Shown here in pieces: positions 59,675-64,000 of a stretch of 64,000 nt of DNA. Origin of the DNA: Pseudomarimonas arenosa. GTDB lineage: Bacteria > Pseudomonadota > Gammaproteobacteria > Xanthomonadales > Xanthomonadaceae. Each line of letters starts with the position of its first letter. Positions within the stretch are counted from its first letter, which is position 1. Where the stretch lies: contig NZ_JACYTR010000014.1 in assembly GCF_014841215.1 (NCBI RefSeq), positions 35,040 to 99,039 on the forward strand, read 5' to 3'. The notes below the pieces were generated by a model that was given only the letters and a program-made list of their open reading frames with translations, was not told the DNA's origin and ran no database searches. The position numbers and the translations under genes are program-made.

Positions 59675-60745
59675 ATGTTCGGACCACTTAATTTGACGCC
59701 CGATCGCCTGACCGAGGAAGGCATGCGCTTTCAGCAGAAGCTGGGAGCGGCGGCGCAAACCCTGCAATCCTTGGGGGCTGCCGAAGTGGGTTGCACGCCG
59801 AAGTCAGCCGTCTACCAGAATGGCAAAGCGGTGCTGTACCGATTTGAAGGGGACAAAGCGCCCACGCGCAAGACGCCGCTGCTGATTTGCTATGCCTTGG
59901 TCAATCGTCCCTACATGGTCGATCTACAGGAAGATCGCTCCATCGTGCGTAGCCTGCTGGCGGCCGGTCACGACGTGTACTTGATCGACTGGGGTTATCC
60001 GGATCGATCTGACTGCCTGATGGACCTCGACGACTATATCAACGGTGTGCTCGACGGCTGCGTCGATGCGCTGCGTGAGCAGTGTGAGATCGACAAGGTG
60101 AATCTGCTGGGCGTCTGTCAGGGCGGCGCGTTTTCGCTCTGCTACGCAAGCCTTCATGGGGATAAAGTGGCCAACCTTGTTGTTATGGTCACGCCGGTCG
60201 ATTTTCATACGCCGGATAACATGTTGTCCCACTGGTGTCGAGAGCTGGATGTTGACGCCTTCGTCGATTCGCTGGGCAATGTGCCAGGCGATTTGATGAA
60301 TTACTGCTACCTCACGCTCAAGCCGTATCGACTCAACGGTCAGAAATACCTCGGTCTGGTCGACTTGCTCGACAATCCACGCGATCTGGAGAATTTTCTC
60401 AGAATGGAGAAATGGATCTTCGACTCGCCCGACCAGGCCGGTGAAGCGTTTCGGCAGTTCATCAAGACCTTTTACCAGGGCAACGGCTTCGTCCAGGGGG
60501 ATGCCGAAATCGGTGGTCAGACCATCGACCTTGGCAAGCTGACCATGCCGGTTCTGAATATCTTTGCTGAGCAGGATCATCTGGTGCCACCGGCGGCGTC
60601 CAAGGCACTGGCGCGATTGGTGGGGAGCAAGGATTACACCGAGCTGAGTTTCAAGGGCGGGCATATTGGCATCTACGTTTCCGGTCGTGCCCAACGTGAA
60701 GTTCCACCGGCTATCGACAATTGGCTGAGTCGCCGAAGTCGCTGA
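59675..60745 (+). CDS. phaC: Class III polyhydroxyalkanoate synthase PhaC
   Basis: A 356-residue alpha/beta-hydrolase-fold synthase. The lipase-like box is GVCQGG with catalytic Cys 148, an early YLIDWGYPDRSD carries a conserved motif, and the histidine lies in KGGHIGIYVSG near the C-terminus. The short length (about 355) fits class III rather than the roughly 590-residue class I. It polymerises 3-hydroxyacyl-CoA into PHA granules together with PhaE. Confidence 0.95.
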   Translation: MFGPLNLTPDRLTEEGMRFQQKLGAAAQTLQSLGAAEVGCTPKSAVYQNGKAVLYRFEGDKAPTRKTPLLICYALVNRPYMVDLQEDRSIVRSLLAAGHDVYLIDWGYPDRSDCLMDLDDYINGVLDGCVDALREQCEIDKVNLLGVCQGGAFSLCYASLHGDKVANLVVMVTPVDFHTPDNMLSHWCRELDVDAFVDSLGNVPGDLMNYCYLTLKPYRLNGQKYLGLVDLLDNPRDLENFLRMEKWIFDSPDQAGEAFRQFIKTFYQGNGFVQGDAEIGGQTIDLGKLTMPVLNIFAEQDHLVPPAASKALARLVGSKDYTELSFKGGHIGIYVSGRAQREVPPAIDNWLSRRSR

Positions 60746-60776
60746 TCTCGATCGCTCAACCAATCCCGCGCATGGA

Positions 60777-62423
60777 ATGAATCGGGCTGCAGAAAACTCA
60801 GCATTGGGCGCAGTCTGGTTTGATCGAGCCCTGTTCGATCGGCCACTGCTGCAGCGCTTGCTGTGGGCCTATCCGCTGCTGTGGGCGGCCGGCTTCCTGG
60901 TCTCCGATGCGTTCTGGTTCTTGCCGGCCGGTGTCCGGCTGACCGCCTTGTTGGTGCTGGCGCCGCGGCGGTGGCACTGGCTGGCCTTGGCTGAGTTTCT
61001 GACCATCCTGCTGCTGGAGCTGACCTGGATTCAGCCTCTGCCGCAGGCCGGGGCGCATCTGCTCAGTGTGCTGGGGCCTTGGTCCGCGTACGCGGCGGTG
61101 ATCGGTCTGTGGCTGCGCAACGGGCACTGGGAGTCGGGTGAGTCACCTCAGGCACTGGGCGGTCTGATCGCCGTCTGCGCTGTTGCCGCCACCCTGGTGT
61201 CCTTGCTGCTGGCAGTTGCCAGCAGTTTGGCCGGCGTGTTGAGTTTCGATCAGCTCCCGATGCAGTTGTTCAGCTATCTGGTCGGGGACTTTGTCGGCAT
61301 CCTGGTCATCACCCCGCTGCTGGTGCAAATAGGCGACGATCGCGCGGCCTGGCGATCGCCCCTGGTCTGGCGTGATCTGGGCGTCAGCGTGCTGCCGCTG
61401 AGCATGCTCCTGCTGGGGGCCACGCAATGGCTGCCGCAGATCTACATCTATTGCTCCTTGTTGCTGATGGTGCCGGCGGGATGGATTTCCTATCGGGCCG
61501 GCTGGCGCGGTGCGGCCATGGCGATCAGCTGCGTTGGCGCCGTGCTGTACCTCAGCGGCCGACAGCTGGGCGCTGAGTTTGAGGCTACCTACGTACAGTT
61601 GCTGCTGGCTGTGGCCGGCGCCATGAGCTTGCTGAGTGGCGCCTGGATCGCCTATGAAAGCCGCCTGAGATCAGAAATGCTGACAGTCAATCAAGATCTG
61701 GCAGGGGCGAACAAGACCTTGCTCGAACAATCCGATCAGCTCACCAGTCTGGGCCGGCGCCTGTTGCGAGCGCAGGAATCGGAGCGACGCCGGATCCGAT
61801 CTGATCTGCGCGATGAGCTGAGTCAGCATCTGTCCGCGCTGAACAGTCAGCTCGCCATGCTGGCTCGCGAAGTCGGGCGGCCCGAGCTGCTAGCACGAAT
61901 CGATGTGCTAAGAACCTATGTGCAGTCTGTGCGTGATGCCGCCGACGAATGCATCGATCGTCTGCAGCCGAGGGCGATGATGAGCCTGGATCTGGATCAG
62001 GCCCTGCGTGCCACACTGCCGCTGACTGCCATGCAGGACAGCGGAATTGATCACCGGATTCAGGTATCCGGCTCGGAGCAAAGTCTCAGTCATGGCGATC
62101 GCATTGCCATATTCCGCGTTCTGCAGCTGCTGTCGACGTTCACGTTGCGCCTGCCTGGCGCTACCAATTTCAATCTGCAGATCGACCTCGGGCAGGCCGA
62201 CACGCGCAGCCACCCCCGGAATGCCTATCTGCGCGGGGCGATTTCTTTGCGTCAGCGAGTCGAGGCCGCCAGTCTGACAGGCGCACAGGAATGGCAATCG
62301 CTGCAGGATCGGATGATCGCTGTTGGCGGCTATTGCCGGCTTGAACCTGTCAATGACGCCCTGCTTAACTTTTCGATTGGTTTGCCGTTGAGTGGCGAGG
62401 ACGCGATCGACGCGATTGACTAG
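60777..62423 (+). CDS. MASE1-type membrane sensor with degenerate histidine-kinase core
   Basis: The first 300 residues of 548 contain about eight to ten hydrophobic helices in a MASE1-like pattern. A coiled segment follows and leads to RAQESERRRIRSDLRDELSQ, which matches the HisKA_3 dimerisation motif of NarX-type kinases except that the phospho-accepting histidine is arginine. The C-terminal part has a vague HATPase-like layout but no clear N, G1 or G2 ATP-binding motifs. It is probably a signalling protein that has lost kinase activity. It lies between phaC and phaB, with no response regulator nearby. The start at ATG 60777 is tentative. Confidence 0.75.
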   Translation: MNRAAENSALGAVWFDRALFDRPLLQRLLWAYPLLWAAGFLVSDAFWFLPAGVRLTALLVLAPRRWHWLALAEFLTILLLELTWIQPLPQAGAHLLSVLGPWSAYAAVIGLWLRNGHWESGESPQALGGLIAVCAVAATLVSLLLAVASSLAGVLSFDQLPMQLFSYLVGDFVGILVITPLLVQIGDDRAAWRSPLVWRDLGVSVLPLSMLLLGATQWLPQIYIYCSLLLMVPAGWISYRAGWRGAAMAISCVGAVLYLSGRQLGAEFEATYVQLLLAVAGAMSLLSGAWIAYESRLRSEMLTVNQDLAGANKTLLEQSDQLTSLGRRLLRAQESERRRIRSDLRDELSQHLSALNSQLAMLAREVGRPELLARIDVLRTYVQSVRDAADECIDRLQPRAMMSLDLDQALRATLPLTAMQDSGIDHRIQVSGSEQSLSHGDRIAIFRVLQLLSTFTLRLPGATNFNLQIDLGQADTRSHPRNAYLRGAISLRQRVEAASLTGAQEWQSLQDRMIAVGGYCRLEPVNDALLNFSIGLPLSGEDAIDAID

Positions 62424-62453
62424 TAGGCGGCTGAGAGTGGTTTCCGCAGCCTG

Positions 62454-63194
62454 CTAGAAGCTGATGAAATGACCGCCGTTGACCGGGATATTGCTGCCGG
62501 TAATGAAATCGGCATCGTCGGCGCTGAGAAAGGCCACCGTGCGGGCGATGTCTTCCGGGCGACCAATCCGGCCGACGGGTATGCCGGCGATGATCTGCTC
62601 GCGGATATCCGGCCGAATCGCCCGAGTCATGGCGGTGTCGATATAGCCCGGTGAAATGCTGTTGACCGTGACGCCCTTGGCCGCACCCTCGCGGGCCAGG
62701 GCCATGGTGAAACCGTGCACGCCAGCCTTGGCCGCAGCGTAATTGGTCTGGCCGAACTGGCCGGTCTGGCCATTGACCGAGCTGATGTTGATGATGCGTC
62801 CGAAGCCGCGCGACATCATGCCGTCGATTACTTGCTGACAGGTGTGAAACAAGGCGTCCAGATCCACCGCCATCACGGCGCGCCAGTCCTCTGGTCGCAT
62901 CTTGCGCAGGCTGGCGTCGCGGGTGATGCCCGCTGCATTAACCAGGATTTCCACTGGACCGAAACTGGCCTCGATGTCGGCAAACACCCGCTTGCAGTCG
63001 TCCAGATCGCTGACATCAAGCGATCGAAACTCGGCTTTGGCCTGGCCCAGCGATTGGCGAAAATCATCGAGGGCCTGATCACTCTGCGGCAAGTCCACCG
63101 CGACGACCGTTCGCTCCTGCTTGTGCAAGGCCTGGCAGATCGCCCGACCCAAACCGCCGACACCGCCAGTCACAACTGCAACGCGTTTCTCCAT
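62454..63194 (-). CDS. phaB: Acetoacetyl-CoA reductase PhaB
   Basis: A 246-residue SDR starting at ATG 63194 behind GAGGAGAC; a frame five codons longer is possible. VAVVTGGVGGLGRAI is the cofactor loop, NAAGITRDASLRKM the NNAG-equivalent, and SSVNGQTGQFGQTNYAAAKAG carries Ser, Tyr and Lys. The SVNGQ-GQFGQ-NY segment is typical of NADPH-dependent acetoacetyl-CoA reductases. It makes (R)-3-hydroxybutyryl-CoA for PhaEC. It is transcribed toward the sensor gene, and phaR lies upstream on the same strand. Confidence 0.93.
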   Translation of the reverse strand: MEKRVAVVTGGVGGLGRAICQALHKQERTVVAVDLPQSDQALDDFRQSLGQAKAEFRSLDVSDLDDCKRVFADIEASFGPVEILVNAAGITRDASLRKMRPEDWRAVMAVDLDALFHTCQQVIDGMMSRGFGRIINISSVNGQTGQFGQTNYAAAKAGVHGFTMALAREGAAKGVTVNSISPGYIDTAMTRAIRPDIREQIIAGIPVGRIGRPEDIARTVAFLSADDADFITGSNIPVNGGHFISF

Positions 63195-63258
63195 TGTCTC
63201 CTCGTGCACGGTAGTACGCCGCCGCAGGCACTGCGGCAGGGGATGCTGCGGATTCAGC

Positions 63259-63765
63259 TCAGCGCCGCGGTGGCGGCTTGGTAGTCGTTCCCGAGGGCTT
63301 GTCGGTGTTGGCGCCCGGAGTGTTGCGCAGGTTGTTCAACATGCCGCTCTGCACCTGCTTCCACATTTCGAGGTTGCGCTCGGTGAGCTGGTTGAGCATG
63401 GTCCACGGCGTCTGCCCCAACAGATTGCTAAGTTGGCTGCGGAACTGGCTTTGCTGATCGAGAAACAGCTGCATGCTGCGCTCCAGATAGCTGCCCATGA
63501 AACCCTGCAACGAATCGCCATAGAAGCGAATGATCTGACTCAGCAGCTGGGTCGAGAGCATCGGCTGGCCACGTTCTTCGTGCTCGGAAATGATCTGCAA
63601 CAGCACCGACCGAGTCAGATCTTCGCCGCTGCGAGCATCGCGAACTTCGAACTCTTGCCCCTCGGTAATCAACTGCCGTACGTCTTCAAGGGTGATGTAG
63701 CTGGAGATTTCGGTGTCGTAGAGACGGCGATTCGGATACTTCTTGATGACTCGAGTGGCGGTCAT
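63259..63765 (-). CDS. phaR: PHA synthesis repressor PhaR
   Basis: 168 residues from ATG 63765. The N-terminus VIKKYPNRRLYDTEISSYIT is the PhaR DNA-binding signature. A second PHB-associated region follows (LERSMQLFLDQQSQFRSQLS), then a Pro/Thr-rich tail. It binds DNA and PHA granules, repressing granule-protein genes until polymer is present. A frame extended to 63849 has no family-like residues and is rejected. The gene is 64 nt upstream of phaB on the minus strand. Confidence 0.93.
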   Translation of the reverse strand: MTATRVIKKYPNRRLYDTEISSYITLEDVRQLITEGQEFEVRDARSGEDLTRSVLLQIISEHEERGQPMLSTQLLSQIIRFYGDSLQGFMGSYLERSMQLFLDQQSQFRSQLSNLLGQTPWTMLNQLTERNLEMWKQVQSGMLNNLRNTPGANTDKPSGTTTKPPPRR

Positions 63766-63906
63766 GGAGCGTCGGCTGGCCTCGTGGTTGCAGCGCAGCA
63801 TGGCGCAGCGTGGCGCCTGATGCAACTCGCCGCGGAATGGCTTGGACAAGCAGGCGTGAAGGCGAGCACGAATACGCTAACCCGGATATTTCATGAGGGG
63901 GCGCGG

Positions 63907-64000
63907 ATGATCACCGAGGACTTTGCGTCGAGTGCAAGGCGCGACGAGCCCAAGTGGTGGGCCCACTTGGGCGAGATCGGGACGCAGTCCCGCGTAGCTG
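63907..64000 (+). CDS. Possible start of a gene running off the right edge
   Basis: ATG 63907 follows GAGGGGG with about 8 nt spacing and opens a frame (MITEDFASSARRDEPKWWAH onward) that is still open at the end of the window. The frame crosses a perfect hairpin at 63948, which is unusual inside a coding start, so this may be only an intergenic repeat. No family can be named from about 31 residues. Confidence 0.3.
   Translation, partial: MITEDFASSARRDEPKWWAHLGEIGTQSRVA
63948..63972 (+). repeat. 10-bp perfect inverted repeat
   Basis: GCCCAAGTGG (63948-63957) and CCACTTGGGC (63963-63972) flank a 5-nt loop, in the region upstream of the divergent phaR gene. No T run follows on either strand within view. 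It could be an intergenic repeat element or an operator; only the symmetry is evident. Confidence 0.6.

Overview
The window is one coherent stretch of a GC-rich gammaproteobacterial chromosome. The right third carries the standard proteobacterial operon order rimP-nusA-infB-rbfA-truB-rpsO-pnp, followed by a class III polyhydroxyalkanoate locus (phaE-phaC, phaB, phaR). These genes, plus ATTCGTGATT-type intergenic repeats, suggest Xanthomonadales (Lysobacterales) or a close relative. That placement is inference and rests on no marker-gene comparison.

Positions 1 to about 47.5 kb hold the right-hand part of a large trans-AT polyketide synthase (PKS) cluster, all on the + strand with many 1-4 nt gene overlaps; it continues off the left edge. 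Assembly-line proteins in order are: (KR)-ACP-KS-DH (1-3432, 5' truncated); DH-KR-ACP-KS (3429-7499); ACP-X-Y-KS-DH-KR-ACP-KS-DH* (15906-26483); an ACP-less KS-DH-KR (29053-33285); a free class III aminotransferase (34870-36642); and ACP-KS0-ACP-TE (36639-40379). Between the second and third synthases lies a complete HMG-CoA-synthase-type beta-branching cassette (HMGS, two enoyl-CoA hydratases, donor ACP, Cys-to-Ser decarboxylating KS). It is followed by two stand-alone acyltransferase-fold proteins (an AT and a PedC-like acyl hydrolase), a hotdog thioesterase and a medium-chain reductase.

The main discovery is the X-Y pair in the 3525-residue synthase. X resembles the C-terminal, aminoacyl-tRNA-using domain of MprF-type lysyl-phosphatidylglycerol synthases (DUF2156 type). 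Y is a complete tryptophanase/tyrosine-phenol-lyase-like PLP domain. The arrangement ACP-DUF-PLP lyase matches, from memory, the DUF-SH didomain of leinamycin synthase LnmJ, which puts cysteine-derived sulfur on a beta-branched carbon. Here the module feeding this ACP has no beta-processing domain of its own, and the beta-branching cassette sits at exactly that break. The inferred chemistry is a beta-methyl enoyl thioester, conjugate addition of cysteine (or thiocysteine), then PLP beta-elimination to leave a thiol or persulfide. Downstream, an aminotransferase probably places an amine before release by the thioesterase.

After the synthases come an MMPL/RND exporter, a LolA-like periplasmic protein, a GMC-type oxidoreductase, a START-domain protein and a cytochrome P450. 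A DUF1302-like outer-membrane barrel is encoded earlier (33282). Next come a biotin-carboxyl-carrier-like protein without the biotinylated lysine, a tRNA-Cys with a poorly paired acceptor stem, and a PksB/BaeB-type metallo-hydrolase. A tRNA-Cys beside a putative cysteine-using synthase with an aminoacyl-tRNA-transferase-like domain is suggestive but unproven.

From about 49.4 kb onward the window is housekeeping: a rimP leader with two intrinsic terminators, the translation/RNA-decay operon, and the PHA locus with a degenerate MASE1 histidine-kinase-like gene. I saw no CRISPR array, transposase, integrase or pathway-specific regulator in the window.
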